From: Rhodospirillaceae bacterium | GTDB taxonomy: Bacteria > Pseudomonadota > Gammaproteobacteria > Steroidobacterales > Rariloculaceae | Direction: 5' to 3' | Length of the DNA: 64,000 nt | NCBI GenBank assembly: GCA_002718345.1 | Contig: PBDA01000023.1 | Location: 1 to 64,000 of the forward strand | In this document: positions 34,129 through 43,258 of the stretch, in pieces | How the letters are laid out: each line of letters opens with the position of its first letter | How positions within the stretch are numbered: the stretch's first letter is position 1 | Translations under genes and position numbers: made by a program | Notes under the pieces: generated by a model | Database searches by the model: none | Told to the model about the DNA's origin: nothing | Seen by the model: only the letters and a program-made list of their open reading frames with translations

Positions 34129-35412
34129 ATGGCGAATTTCGGTACAGTAGGATTAGATTGGCAGCAGCGAGTTAATTGGGACCGGCTGCGGACTTATAGA
34201 CTTGAAAGAGCTAGAGAAAAAATGAAAGCTCATGGACTTGGCGCATTGGTACTTATGTATGATGAAAACGTGCGCTACGTCACAAGCACAATGACACCAG
34301 GATGGAACAGACTAAAACCTGGGCTACGCTATGCGATGCTCTGTGGAGATGATCCACCCGTTATATTTGAGCAAGGTGACATCGGAATGCAAATCGAGAG
34401 ACACTCCCCCTGGATTCCACCTGAAAATGTTCGCTACTCCTATGCATGGATTAAAGGTGCTGCCGGTCCAGCATCAGACCAGCAGGTCAAGAAATTCACA
34501 AACGCCGTGCTTCAAGAAATGAAGAAAAGCAATGTTGCTGGTGAGAAAGTAGGAATTGATTTTGTTGATATCAATATCATAGGTGCTTTCAAAGAAGCAG
34601 GAATTGATTGGACTGATGGTATGAGCCCAATGATGGAAGCCCGTGCTGTTAAAAATGTCGACGAACAGGAATGCTTCCGCATTGTTGGCGCAATTGGAGA
34701 TGCAGCTCATTGGGAAACGATGAAATTCTTACGTCCTGGGCTAACTGAGAATCAAGTCACAGCCCATATCATGGAGTTTTTGTACAACATCCCTGGAATG
34801 GAAGACGTTGAGGATGTCATTGTGTCTTCTGGGCCAAACACCTGGCCAAACTGGAGAAACTTTTCCGACCGAATCATAAAACCGGGTGATATTGTCTTTA
34901 TGGACCTTGCAGCGCTCACATGGAATGGCTATAAATCCTGCTACTACCGAACTTATTGTGTAGGTAAGGAGCCATCACAAAAACAGAAGGATATATATGC
35001 TTTAGCGCTAGAATGGCTCTATAAGGCCATCAATGAGGTAAAGGTCGGCGCAACAACTAAAGATATTGCTTCAGTTTGGCCCTCTGCAAAAGAGACTTGG
35101 GGCTATGAAGAAGAGGATCAGGCTGCAGCTAATCTTTGGGGGCATGGCCTAGGGCTAGCTCAGTATGATCCACCTGTAATATCTCGAATTTGGTCAATTG
35201 ACCATCCGATTGATATTAAGGAGGGAATGACTTTTGCGCTTGAGACACAGCATGGAATCCCATTTGAGTACGGTGTTCGCATAGAAGAAATGCTGATCGT
35301 TCACAAGGATCATACCGAGATAGTTTCAAACTTCCCGGTAGAACAAATTACTGTTGTTGACCCAATCCCAGGCTATGCGGCACCAGACTCACGAGACCGC
35401 AAACTAGTCTAG
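34129..35412 (+). CDS. M24-fold protein (aminopeptidase P/creatinase family) with altered metal site
   Basis: A 427-residue pita-bread-fold protein with creatinase-type N-terminal domain and M24 C-terminal domain. Metal-site positions read Asp259 (FMDLAAL), Cys271 in YKSCYYRT where the second metal Asp is usual, His339 (GHGLGL), Glu372 (FALETQ) and Glu386/387 (RIEEML). Loss of the second Asp argues against an ordinary di-metal peptidase; creatinase is a known metal-free member, and other members such as DMSP lyase or ectoine hydrolase show the fold's range. AGGGGATC precedes the ATG. It leads a tight operon with a dikinase-like protein (11-bp gap) and a dehydrogenase. Confidence 0.87.
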   Translation: MANFGTVGLDWQQRVNWDRLRTYRLERAREKMKAHGLGALVLMYDENVRYVTSTMTPGWNRLKPGLRYAMLCGDDPPVIFEQGDIGMQIERHSPWIPPENVRYSYAWIKGAAGPASDQQVKKFTNAVLQEMKKSNVAGEKVGIDFVDINIIGAFKEAGIDWTDGMSPMMEARAVKNVDEQECFRIVGAIGDAAHWETMKFLRPGLTENQVTAHIMEFLYNIPGMEDVEDVIVSSGPNTWPNWRNFSDRIIKPGDIVFMDLAALTWNGYKSCYYRTYCVGKEPSQKQKDIYALALEWLYKAINEVKVGATTKDIASVWPSAKETWGYEEEDQAAANLWGHGLGLAQYDPPVISRIWSIDHPIDIKEGMTFALETQHGIPFEYGVRIEEMLIVHKDHTEIVSNFPVEQITVVDPIPGYAAPDSRDRKLV

Positions 35413-35423
35413 TTCTGGAATTA

Positions 35424-36719
35424 TTGAGCTCAAAGGATGGTTTAGTGGGAAGGTATATTGTCCCGCTCAGTGATGCTGAGGCGGTTGAAATTGATCGCTT
35501 TGGTCCTAAAGCTGCTAATTTGGCGGCCTTAGGACAAGCTGGTCTTCCTATTGCTAATGGTTTTGCTCTAGATGCCTCCGCATACAAACTTCAGTTAAAA
35601 GCGCTGGGCTTGGAAGAAACAGCGCATAAAGTTTTTAGTACAGAGGGTATGGATGCTAGGCGTAATGCACTTGAAATTAAGCTCGGCTTGCTAGATCAAC
35701 CAATCACTGATGAACTCATAGAGCCTCTTATGGAAGCGTGGGAATCGATAATGTCGAATCCTGATAATCTTGGCGTCGTCAGATCTTCTGCATTGGTTGA
35801 GGATAGGTTTGGATCCAGTTTTGCCGGGCAATTTGAAAGCTTTCTTGGCCTTGAAAATAAAGAGGAGTATCTGACAGCAATACGATCATGTTGGTGTGCA
35901 TTATGGGCAACCCGTGCGCTTCGCTATATGGCAACACATAACCTAGATCCAGCTGAAACCGGTATGGGACTCATTATCCAACCATTAGTTAATGCCAAGA
36001 TTTCTGGTGGTGGGCTCAGTAAGACCTCAGAAGGTGACATGCTAATTAATGCAACCTTAGGGTTAGGATCTGCTATTGCCCAAGGTGAAGTAGTACCGGA
36101 TCGGTATCGGCTCTCGCGCGAAGGCAAGGTATTAGAAATAGCTGCTGGCAGAAAATTCCAAGCAGTAGGCTGTACACATCACGGCACACAGACTGTCAGT
36201 AATAAAAAAGCTACTGAACCATGTCTATCTGAAAACCAGATAAAAGAGCTTGGAGAATACCTACGCACAGCTGAATCTGTAGTTGACGGGCCAGCTGAAA
36301 TCGAATGGTCATTAGATGATGACGGATTTAAGTTGCTTCAAGCTAGGCCACTCCACATAGAAACTGAGCATGCGCCTGATCAGATTTGGGATCAACACCC
36401 ACGACTAAGAGGTCACCCTGCGGGTGTTGGTTGGGGAACTGGTAAAGCTTGTGTAGTGAATTGTGAATGTGAGCTTAGTCGAGTTGGTCCTGGGGATGTC
36501 TTAATAACCAAGGTACCAGGACCTGCGCTTGCTGGGATTCTGCCCCAGGTTTCTGCCGTAATAGCAGAGCTAGGTGGCAGTACATCTCATCTTGCTTCGC
36601 TTGCTAGAGAACGAGGTATTCCAATGGTTTTAGGCGTACTTGATGCCACATCTAATATTCCAGATGGTTCTATCGTTGCAGTAGATGGAGTCGCTGGAAT
36701 CGTCCGCTGGAAACAATAA
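35424..36719 (+). CDS. Truncated PEP-synthase-like dikinase (ATP-grasp plus swivelling His domain)
   Basis: The 431-residue protein has only two of the three PEP-synthase domains. Residues about 15-325 are the PPDK-type ATP-binding domain (GPKAANLAALG, VRSSALVEDRFGSSFAGQ, IEWSLDDDGFKLLQARPL). Residues about 340-431 are the mobile phosphohistidine domain with GGSTSHLASLARERGIP, whose His should carry phosphate. The PEP/pyruvate barrel is absent. Split or acceptor-swapped relatives such as phenylphosphate synthase and rifampicin phosphotransferase suggest phosphorylation of another acceptor. The first possible start is TTG 35424; GTG 35445 with AAGGA upstream is a good alternative. Confidence 0.86.
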   Translation: MSSKDGLVGRYIVPLSDAEAVEIDRFGPKAANLAALGQAGLPIANGFALDASAYKLQLKALGLEETAHKVFSTEGMDARRNALEIKLGLLDQPITDELIEPLMEAWESIMSNPDNLGVVRSSALVEDRFGSSFAGQFESFLGLENKEEYLTAIRSCWCALWATRALRYMATHNLDPAETGMGLIIQPLVNAKISGGGLSKTSEGDMLINATLGLGSAIAQGEVVPDRYRLSREGKVLEIAAGRKFQAVGCTHHGTQTVSNKKATEPCLSENQIKELGEYLRTAESVVDGPAEIEWSLDDDGFKLLQARPLHIETEHAPDQIWDQHPRLRGHPAGVGWGTGKACVVNCECELSRVGPGDVLITKVPGPALAGILPQVSAVIAELGGSTSHLASLARERGIPMVLGVLDATSNIPDGSIVAVDGVAGIVRWKQ

Positions 36720-36736
36720 CTCAGATAGGTATCTAA

Positions 36737-37726
36737 ATGTCAAAAGCTAAAGTTGTCCTCACCGATTATGTTTGGGAATCACTTGATATTGAGGAAGAAA
36801 TTCTTGGAAGCATTGCTAATATCATTCCACTTCAGGTAACGGAGCCAGAAGCTTTTTTTCCTGAAGCAACAGACTGTGAAGCCTTACTAAATACCTATGG
36901 TGGCCCGATAACTGCAGATACCATGGCACGAATGCCAAATTGCAAGATTATCGCCCGATATGGAATAGGCGTTGATACGATAGATTTAGACGCTGCAACT
37001 GAAGCAGGAATCATTGTTACTAATAACCCTACATACTGTGTTGAAGAAGTAGCTGAACACACGTTAGCCATGCTTCTTACATGTGCTCGAAAAATTTCAT
37101 TCTACGATCGCCTTGTACGCAATGGTGAATGGTCTGTGCCTCCAGGAAAGCCAATGTTTCGCTTAGCAGGCTCAACCATTGGCCTAATAGGCTTCGGTAA
37201 TATTGCTCGACGTGTTGCAAAAGGCGCTTCTAGCTTAGATATGCAAGTTCTTTACTCTGACCCATTCGTTGAAGAAGGGCAGTTTGATGCTCCTGGGGAA
37301 AAAGTAGATTTCGATGACGTTCTAAAGAATTCGGATTACCTTTGTATTCATGCGCCGCTCACTTCCGAAACCCGTGGAATGATAGGAGCAGAAGAATTTT
37401 TACAAATGAAAAAAACAGCTTTTGTAATTAATTGCTCTCGTGGTCCAATTATTAATACCGAAGCATTGGTCAATGCACTCGACGACAGACAAATTGGTGG
37501 CTGCGCCTTGGATACAACTGATCCAGAACCTCTACCAATAGATCATACGCTTCAGTCACGCGAAAATGTCATTATTAATCCTCATGTTGCCTGGTATAGC
37601 GAACAAGCAATGGAAGGACTGCAACGAGGTGCGCCTAGTGAGGTACGCCTCGCTCTTGAAGGAAAATGGCCAACTAACGTCGTTAATCAGGCTGTAAAAG
37701 AAAATAATCGTGCCGGCATTAAGTAG
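36737..37726 (+). CDS. D-isomer-specific 2-hydroxyacid dehydrogenase (CtBP type)
   Basis: A 329-residue NAD-dependent dehydrogenase. IIARYGIGVDTIDLDAA near residue 75, the NAD-binding GLIGFGNIARR near 150, the Arg in NCSRGPIINTEA near 233, Glu in TTDPEPLP near 262 and His in NPHVAWYSE near 282 give a complete catalytic set. Members interconvert 2-hydroxy and 2-keto acids, for example glyoxylate/glycolate, hydroxypyruvate/glycerate or phosphoglycerate. It ends the three-gene operon, 17 bases behind the dikinase-like gene, so its substrate is likely the product of the other two enzymes. Confidence 0.92.
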   Translation: MSKAKVVLTDYVWESLDIEEEILGSIANIIPLQVTEPEAFFPEATDCEALLNTYGGPITADTMARMPNCKIIARYGIGVDTIDLDAATEAGIIVTNNPTYCVEEVAEHTLAMLLTCARKISFYDRLVRNGEWSVPPGKPMFRLAGSTIGLIGFGNIARRVAKGASSLDMQVLYSDPFVEEGQFDAPGEKVDFDDVLKNSDYLCIHAPLTSETRGMIGAEEFLQMKKTAFVINCSRGPIINTEALVNALDDRQIGGCALDTTDPEPLPIDHTLQSRENVIINPHVAWYSEQAMEGLQRGAPSEVRLALEGKWPTNVVNQAVKENNRAGIK

Positions 37727-37764
37727 CACTTATAACCTACATTATTTCCTTATCTTATTCTTGG

Positions 37765-38952
37765 CTAAGGAGCCATTAGCTTAAAGAGATTACCATCACC
37801 ACGACGTCCGTCCTCAAGGACCCAGATGGCACCATCCGGACCTTGCTCAATATCTCTAATGCGACGACCCTCCACTTCAAGTCTTTCTACCTCTTGAGCT
37901 GATTCGCCGTCAAACTCTACCCTAATGATTGCCTGTGAAGACAAGCCACCAATGAATGCATCACCATTCCATTCAGGGAATTCGCTACCGCTGTAGAACA
38001 TCAGACTAGATGGAGATATTGCTGGAACCCAGTAAGCCGAAGGCACATCAAACTCAGGGTGTAAATCATGATCAGGAATTTCTAACCCATGATCCCTGAT
38101 TGCTGCAGCAGTACGATAAGAAAGCGGATGATCAGGTATAGACTGAGTATCATAATGATCTCCATTTGACACAATTGGGTAACCAAAATTTGCGCCTCGT
38201 TCGATCATATTCAGTTCATCACCATGTTTCGGGCCCATTTCTATATTCCACAACTGACCTTGTGCATCAAATGCAAGGCCCAAAGGATTACGGTGGCCTA
38301 AAGACCAAATCTCAGCTGATACGCCTCCACGGACATTGAATGGATTATCGTTTGGAACAGAGCCGTCCATATTTAATCTCACGACCTTTCCAATATTAGT
38401 ACCTAAGTCCTGAGATGGATCAAACTTCTGACGGTCACCAGAGCTAATCCATAAATAACCATCTGGGCCAAAAGCAATGCGATGTCCATAATGTCCCTGA
38501 CCAGTGACTTTAGGTATCTGCCGCCATAGAACATCTACATTTGTCAGCTCACCGCCATTTCCGTTTAAATTGAGTTCCGCACTAGCAACAGCTGCTCCAC
38601 TTGTATCGCCATCACCGGCCTCAACATAGCTTATGTACACGAGGTTATTTTCCTGGAAATCAGGATGCAGCACTACATCACCCATCCCACCTTGGCCACC
38701 ATAGCTAACTTCTGGTAAACCCGTGATTTCACCAATAGCTCCACTATCAGTATCCAACAATTTTATTGACCCCTCCCCCTCACTTATCATTAAGCGACCA
38801 TCAGGCAGAAACTCTAAGGCCCATGGGATATCAAATTGCCCATGCCTAGTTGTTGTGAAATCCGAGTTCTGAGCATGAAGCGGTCCATTAGTTCCACTGC
38901 ATGCAGCCAAAGTTAAAATCAAACAGCTTAGTATTTTTAGTTTTCCAGACAT
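37765..38952 (-). CDS. PQQ-dependent sugar dehydrogenase family lipoprotein
   Basis: The 395-residue product has a lipobox (LTLAACSG, Cys near 18) and a six-bladed propeller of the soluble aldose-dehydrogenase family. Recognisable blocks are PWALEFLPDGRLMISEGEG, QGGMGDVVLHPDF, GHYGHRIAFGPDGYLWISS (catalytic His region), HRNPLGLAFDAQGQLW and GPKHGDELNMI. Such enzymes oxidise aldose sugars using PQQ and calcium in the periplasm. No PQQ synthesis genes are in the window. GGTGAAAA precedes the ATG. It is convergent with the dehydrogenase gene at 36737. Confidence 0.9.
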   Translation of the reverse strand: MSGKLKILSCLILTLAACSGTNGPLHAQNSDFTTTRHGQFDIPWALEFLPDGRLMISEGEGSIKLLDTDSGAIGEITGLPEVSYGGQGGMGDVVLHPDFQENNLVYISYVEAGDGDTSGAAVASAELNLNGNGGELTNVDVLWRQIPKVTGQGHYGHRIAFGPDGYLWISSGDRQKFDPSQDLGTNIGKVVRLNMDGSVPNDNPFNVRGGVSAEIWSLGHRNPLGLAFDAQGQLWNIEMGPKHGDELNMIERGANFGYPIVSNGDHYDTQSIPDHPLSYRTAAAIRDHGLEIPDHDLHPEFDVPSAYWVPAISPSSLMFYSGSEFPEWNGDAFIGGLSSQAIIRVEFDGESAQEVERLEVEGRRIRDIEQGPDGAIWVLEDGRRGDGNLFKLMAP

Positions 38953-39048
38953 TTTTCACCTTCCAAACGGGCAAGTAGTAATCCGAGATTGTTAGTTTAC
39001 AACCAATCTGCCTGTTTTCTAAATATTATGGCCCTTAACTTAGTAAAA

Positions 39049-40020
39049 TTACTCATTATTGAAGCTGTTAGCCAGCTCTCGATAATCACGAGATTGTTGT
39101 ATTCGGATAGCCTCATAGGCTTTACCATCAAGATATTCAGTGTTCTCTCCTAATTGAGACATCATCTCTTGATAAGCTGTTTCCTGTTGCATTCTAGCAA
39201 ATGCCTTACGCAGAATTATAATTCTTTCCTCCGGAACGCCAATTGGCGCCATAACTACACGATGCATAAAACCCGTTGTTGGCGGGAGACCAATCTCCAC
39301 AAAGGAAGGTACATGCGAAATAAGTCTTTCACTACCAGCTGTTGCTAATATTTTGACTCGCCCAGCCTCTACATCCGCTGCTACTGTCGCAGGGAATGCC
39401 ATAGACATATCTACATCCCCGGCTAGTAAAGCTGCCTTAGCTGGCCCTCCTCCTCGGTAGGGCACCATTCTCAATTGAAGATCTAAATTCTTCATCACTT
39501 GCAAAGCTGGCACAAAAAGAGCTACCCACAAACCACTATGAGACATAGCTACATTACCAGTTGATAACTGTGCATGAGATTCAAGATCAGTCCATGTTTC
39601 ATAAACCCCATCAGCTCTCACAATGATTGCAATTTCTCCGTAATTCACTCTTGCAATGGGGATTAGATCCTTATTTGTGTCATAGACATTGTTACGAAAG
39701 GTAAAACGATGTAGTTGATCCCTGTAATTATCAGTAAACAATAACGTATGCCCATCCGGTTCGGAGCGCACTGCCTCAAGCGTTCCTTTCTGTCCAGCTT
39801 GCCCGGGAACTAGCTTTATTAATATTGGCTGTCCAAGATAATCGTCTAGAAAACTAGTGAAAACTCGAGCATTTAAGTCATTAGACCCACCTGCAGCATA
39901 CGGCACAATTAAAGTGATAGGTTTTGAGGGATAATTTTCTTGTGCTATCGAACTATTAATAAAAAAAACAAGCCCTAAAAAAAAATTTATAGAAATCCTA
40001 ATAATCCACTTAGCGCTCAC
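39049..40020 (-). CDS. TTT transporter substrate-binding protein (TctC/Bug family)
   Basis: With the GTG start at 40020 the product has 323 residues, a signal peptide ending near SIAQ, and the Bug-family opening ENYPSKPITLIVPYAAGGSND. Further family blocks are LVPGQAGQKGT and MVPYRGGGPAKAALLAGDVD. The start is set by the GTGA overlap with the TctA stop at 40017; a reading 43 codons longer has no signal peptide and lies inside tctA. The protein captures a carboxylate or similar ligand in the periplasm for the TctAB permease just upstream. Confidence 0.92.
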   Translation of the reverse strand: MSAKWIIRISINFFLGLVFFINSSIAQENYPSKPITLIVPYAAGGSNDLNARVFTSFLDDYLGQPILIKLVPGQAGQKGTLEAVRSEPDGHTLLFTDNYRDQLHRFTFRNNVYDTNKDLIPIARVNYGEIAIIVRADGVYETWTDLESHAQLSTGNVAMSHSGLWVALFVPALQVMKNLDLQLRMVPYRGGGPAKAALLAGDVDMSMAFPATVAADVEAGRVKILATAGSERLISHVPSFVEIGLPPTTGFMHRVVMAPIGVPEERIIILRKAFARMQQETAYQEMMSQLGENTEYLDGKAYEAIRIQQSRDYRELANSFNNE

Positions 40021-41522
40021 GCCTGCTCCCCTGCGATAGCTTTTTGACGAAACCTGTTCATTCTTGCGCCTAAAGTAACTCCTATAATAGGTGTTGCTAG
40101 CACCACTGCTGTCATCCCTAAACGCTCTACAAAAATAAAACGAAGCCAATCATCACCAGCCAAAGCTAACGTTTGACCAAAGGTATATTCCAATTCACGA
40201 CCAAGTATGAAACCCATAACCATTGGCGCAACATCAAATTTCGCGCTTCGTGCCGCAATACCAATCAAACCGAAACCTATCAGCGTGACAATATCAAAAG
40301 GGTTGCTGCGCGCAAGATAAGTGCCTGCAAAAGCCAGCATAATAGTAACTGGAATTAAAAGTGAACGCTTTATGGTTACAACTTTTGCAAATAACGGAAT
40401 TGTTAAATATCCAATGATCAAGAATAGAATATTTGCAAAAACCATCGCTATTAGAATTGCAAACACTATATCTCCATTTGTCTCCATAAGTGTTGGGCCC
40501 GGACGTAAACCTTGCATCATAAAGGCACCAAGCAGCAATGCAGTTACTGCATCTCCAGGTATTCCTAAAGTTAGCAATGGAACCATAGTAGGGCCATTGA
40601 CCGCATTGTTTGCGGCTTCTGCACCAGCCACACCGTCTAACTCACCTTTTCCAAAACGTTCTGGCGTATCTGATGAGTTTTTAGCAGCAATATATCCCAT
40701 CATAGCGGCTATGGGCTGACCAAGACCCGGAACCAGTCCGATACTTGTGCCTATTGCAGTAGAACGAAAAATAGTTCGGAGACTTCTTCGCAACTCAGAA
40801 AAATTTAAATGATCGCCGACAAACTGAGCAATACGAGAATTGGTTTGATCACCCTCTTTAACAGCTTTAAATATTTCAGGCAAAGCAAACAGACCAATCA
40901 ACATTGGGATCAAATGAAACCCATCATATAGTTGGTTTGTACCAAAGGTATATCTGGCTGCGCCAGAAAAGGGATCCGCACCGATAAAACCGAATAAAAC
41001 TCCCAGACAAAGCATCAACAGGCCTTTTATCACAGGGCCAGTTGAGGTAACAGAAATTATGACCAGACTTAAGAACATTACAGCCGCTATCTCCGGAGGA
41101 CCAAAACCCAAAACTATTGCTGCAACAGGAATAATCATTACAAGGGTAAAGAGGTCACTAAAAAGATCTGAGATTGCTGAAGCATACAACCCCATTTCTA
41201 GCGCCTTCCTAGGCTGTCCTTTTTTAGTCAGTTCATGACCATCAAAGACTGTAGCGATTGATGCTCCTGTACCTGGCATGGAAATCAATATAGCTGGGAC
41301 GCTTCCTCCATAAATACCTCCTTTATAAACGCCGATCAGAAACGGAATACCAATCAATGGATCGCCAACAAGAAAGGATATTGGCACTAGGACAGACATT
41401 CCCATGCTTGTTGTAAAACCAGGCAGTGATCCCATCAACATACCCAGTAATAACCCACCACTTATCCATATAAAGGTATCTATCCGAAGCGCTGCATCCA
41501 AGCCTGCTATAAGAGCTTCCAT
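40017..41522 (-). CDS. Tripartite tricarboxylate transporter permease (TctA), second system
   Basis: A 501-residue, about 12-segment membrane protein. GSLPGFTTSMGMSVLVP near residue 31, GVYKGGIYGGSVPAILISMPG near 64 (broken by glycines) and GLVPGLGQPIAAMMGYIAAK near 255 mark TctA. It follows TctB by seven bases and overlaps TctC by four (GTGA). The set is complete (B-A-C), in contrast to the TctBA pair at 31647-33754, and similarity between the two TctA proteins is moderate. Confidence 0.94.
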   Translation of the reverse strand: MEALIAGLDAALRIDTFIWISGGLLLGMLMGSLPGFTTSMGMSVLVPISFLVGDPLIGIPFLIGVYKGGIYGGSVPAILISMPGTGASIATVFDGHELTKKGQPRKALEMGLYASAISDLFSDLFTLVMIIPVAAIVLGFGPPEIAAVMFLSLVIISVTSTGPVIKGLLMLCLGVLFGFIGADPFSGAARYTFGTNQLYDGFHLIPMLIGLFALPEIFKAVKEGDQTNSRIAQFVGDHLNFSELRRSLRTIFRSTAIGTSIGLVPGLGQPIAAMMGYIAAKNSSDTPERFGKGELDGVAGAEAANNAVNGPTMVPLLTLGIPGDAVTALLLGAFMMQGLRPGPTLMETNGDIVFAILIAMVFANILFLIIGYLTIPLFAKVVTIKRSLLIPVTIMLAFAGTYLARSNPFDIVTLIGFGLIGIAARSAKFDVAPMVMGFILGRELEYTFGQTLALAGDDWLRFIFVERLGMTAVVLATPIIGVTLGARMNRFRQKAIAGEQA

Positions 41523-41529
41523 GGCTAAA

Positions 41530-42066
41530 CTAAAACGCTGGCAACAATCGAATTAATGGGGCAAGAAATTTTTGCACAATATCAACTTCAGGAAGTGCGG
41601 TACGAAGCACATGTGTTACCACAATATAAAAACCTACGGGCATAAAAGCACTAATAACAATGATCTGAATCAGGTTTCTATTCCCAACTAAAAAAGCTGT
41701 ACTCACCATCAAAAAAAACATAGTGGTAATAAAACCTAGGGTGACTAAAAGCAATGCAGATGTAATTGTGATTACTAAAAATACACACTGCCTCCAAAGA
41801 CCTTTAGAGATATTCATAACATTAATTAAACCCATTCGGGAACTTTCAATATTTTTTGAGCGGATTGCACTTAAAAGAAAAGAAAAAGAAACAATAACAG
41901 TACCCATTAATATCAGAATCGGAAAAACTCGAGAATTCATGGCAAGCAGATTGCTATCAAGGGGAATAGGTGGATCAACAATAAATTTGCCACTAAAAAT
42001 CAAAGCGAGAACCGCCAAAATAAAAACGACTAATGTAAATAGAAAATCTGCCTGACTTGGAAGCAC
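41530..42066 (-). CDS. Tripartite tricarboxylate transporter small permease (TctB), second system
   Basis: A 178-residue protein with four to five hydrophobic segments, placed directly in front of tctA. The start is GTG at 42066 with GGAGG four bases upstream, and no in-frame ATG gives a better start. TctB proteins are poorly conserved, so the assignment rests on topology, size and context. The Gfo/Idh gene at 42098 ends 31 bases upstream and is probably in the same transcript. Confidence 0.85.
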   Translation of the reverse strand: MLPSQADFLFTLVVFILAVLALIFSGKFIVDPPIPLDSNLLAMNSRVFPILILMGTVIVSFSFLLSAIRSKNIESSRMGLINVMNISKGLWRQCVFLVITITSALLLVTLGFITTMFFLMVSTAFLVGNRNLIQIIVISAFMPVGFYIVVTHVLRTALPEVDIVQKFLAPLIRLLPAF

Positions 42067-42097
42067 ATCGCCTCCCTAATATCTGTTATTAAAAGTT

Positions 42098-43159
42098 TCA
42101 GGCAACGGCAACTTTACTTAAAGAAGGCTCGCTTAAAGGCAAGCTGACAGCTTCATTAAGTTCTGCGGAAATATCTGCAGCCATATAAATCTCCATTACC
42201 CTTCTAGCTTTTTCGGCTGAACACATTTCAGGTCGGTCAAATGCTACTGCCTCAATCCAATGAACAGTTTCATTATGCATTGGGCCTGCAAAAACATGCC
42301 CTACCGGCTCTCCAGGCATAGTAGACATAGGCAACCTGATACCACTTTCCATTGAGTTAAAAATAACATCTCGGTGTGTGTCATCTATTACCAACATTCC
42401 AGTTGTACCGGTAAGTTCAATCCATGTACCGGAATAATTTGGATGCCCCGGTGGCATCGTCCAGCCAGCTCCAATATTTAAAATAACGCCATTATCCATG
42501 GTAATCATTATCCACTGTGCATCTTCAGAGCCTGTTATATCTTTCATCGCACCATAAACGGACTGGGAGTAAACCCTAACTGGTTTGGCTGGTTCCATTA
42601 GCCAAAGTACAAAATCAATATCATGTGTTGCTTCCATCGCTGCTGGAGAAAGCTTAATTCTTCCACTAATTTTTTTGCCCAGACCTCTTGTAAGATGCCG
42701 ACTAACCAACGCACAAACAGGGTCTCCAATAGTTTTTTCCATTAGACTTTTCTTGGCATATGCAAATTTATGATTAAAACGCTGAGAATAACCAATCGCA
42801 AACTTAAGATTTTTATCTTTTTGGATTTTAATTAGTTCATCTGCCTCATCCAAAGTTAAAGCCAAAGGTTTTTCTAAAAAAACATGCTTCCCTGCCAACA
42901 ACGCTTCTTTTGCCATTGTGTAGTGAGTAGTCTCGGGCGTGGCTGAAATAATTATGGTGTCTAAGGAATCATTAGAGATGATTTCCTTATAATTAGTAGT
43001 AGCTGAAGTTGGATTGGTTTCAGACACCACTTCCTTGAGTCGATCAGGGTTAATCTCAGCAATATGTAACTCATCAACAAGCGCGCTCGCAGCGCAGGTA
43101 TTTGCACGGATACCACCACACCATCCAGTCCCAATTATTCCTACCTTAATTTGCTCCAT
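42098..43159 (-). CDS. Gfo/Idh/MocA-family oxidoreductase linked to TctBAC
   Basis: A 353-residue NAD(P)-dependent oxidoreductase. KVGIIGTGWCGGIRANTC at the start is the Rossmann motif and VFLEKPLALTLDEAD near residue 93 contains the family Lys. The C-terminal part has the substrate-domain sheet. It resembles the gene at 30530 in architecture (both have a THDIDFVLWLMEP-like SL/ID-MW-LM block). Position ahead of TctB-A-C suggests it oxidises the imported compound, probably a polyol, sugar or sugar acid. It ends in TGA. Confidence 0.92.
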   Translation of the reverse strand: MEQIKVGIIGTGWCGGIRANTCAASALVDELHIAEINPDRLKEVVSETNPTSATTNYKEIISNDSLDTIIISATPETTHYTMAKEALLAGKHVFLEKPLALTLDEADELIKIQKDKNLKFAIGYSQRFNHKFAYAKKSLMEKTIGDPVCALVSRHLTRGLGKKISGRIKLSPAAMEATHDIDFVLWLMEPAKPVRVYSQSVYGAMKDITGSEDAQWIMITMDNGVILNIGAGWTMPPGHPNYSGTWIELTGTTGMLVIDDTHRDVIFNSMESGIRLPMSTMPGEPVGHVFAGPMHNETVHWIEAVAFDRPEMCSAEKARRVMEIYMAADISAELNEAVSLPLSEPSLSKVAVA

Positions 43160-43200
43160 ACTAATATTCTCTTTTTAATCCTACTAAATAAACATACGCC

Positions 43201-43234
43201 AAAATAAAACAATAGTCTTCTCACAGCTTATTGT
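43201..43234 (-). terminator. Probable intrinsic terminator of TRAP operon 2
   Basis: On the minus strand ACAATA pairs with TATTGT (arms 43229-43234 and 43209-43214), followed by TTTATTTT (43201-43208). It lies between the end of the DctM gene (43278) and the start of the Gfo/Idh gene (43159), both minus-strand, so it would separate the TRAP operon from the TctBAC operon. The stem is short and AT-rich. Confidence 0.45.
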
Positions 43235-43258
43235 ACGAGTTCGGCTAAATCGTAGCTA

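Noticed and set aside
34129-35412. Identification as DMSP lyase DddP
   Set aside because: DddP is an M24 member but keeps extra Asp metal ligands that are missing here; no other DMSP genes are near.
40021-40149. 43-codon upstream extension of the TctC gene
   Set aside because: It is buried in the tctA coding region and would hide the signal peptide; GTG 40020 overlaps the TctA stop in the usual GTGA way.
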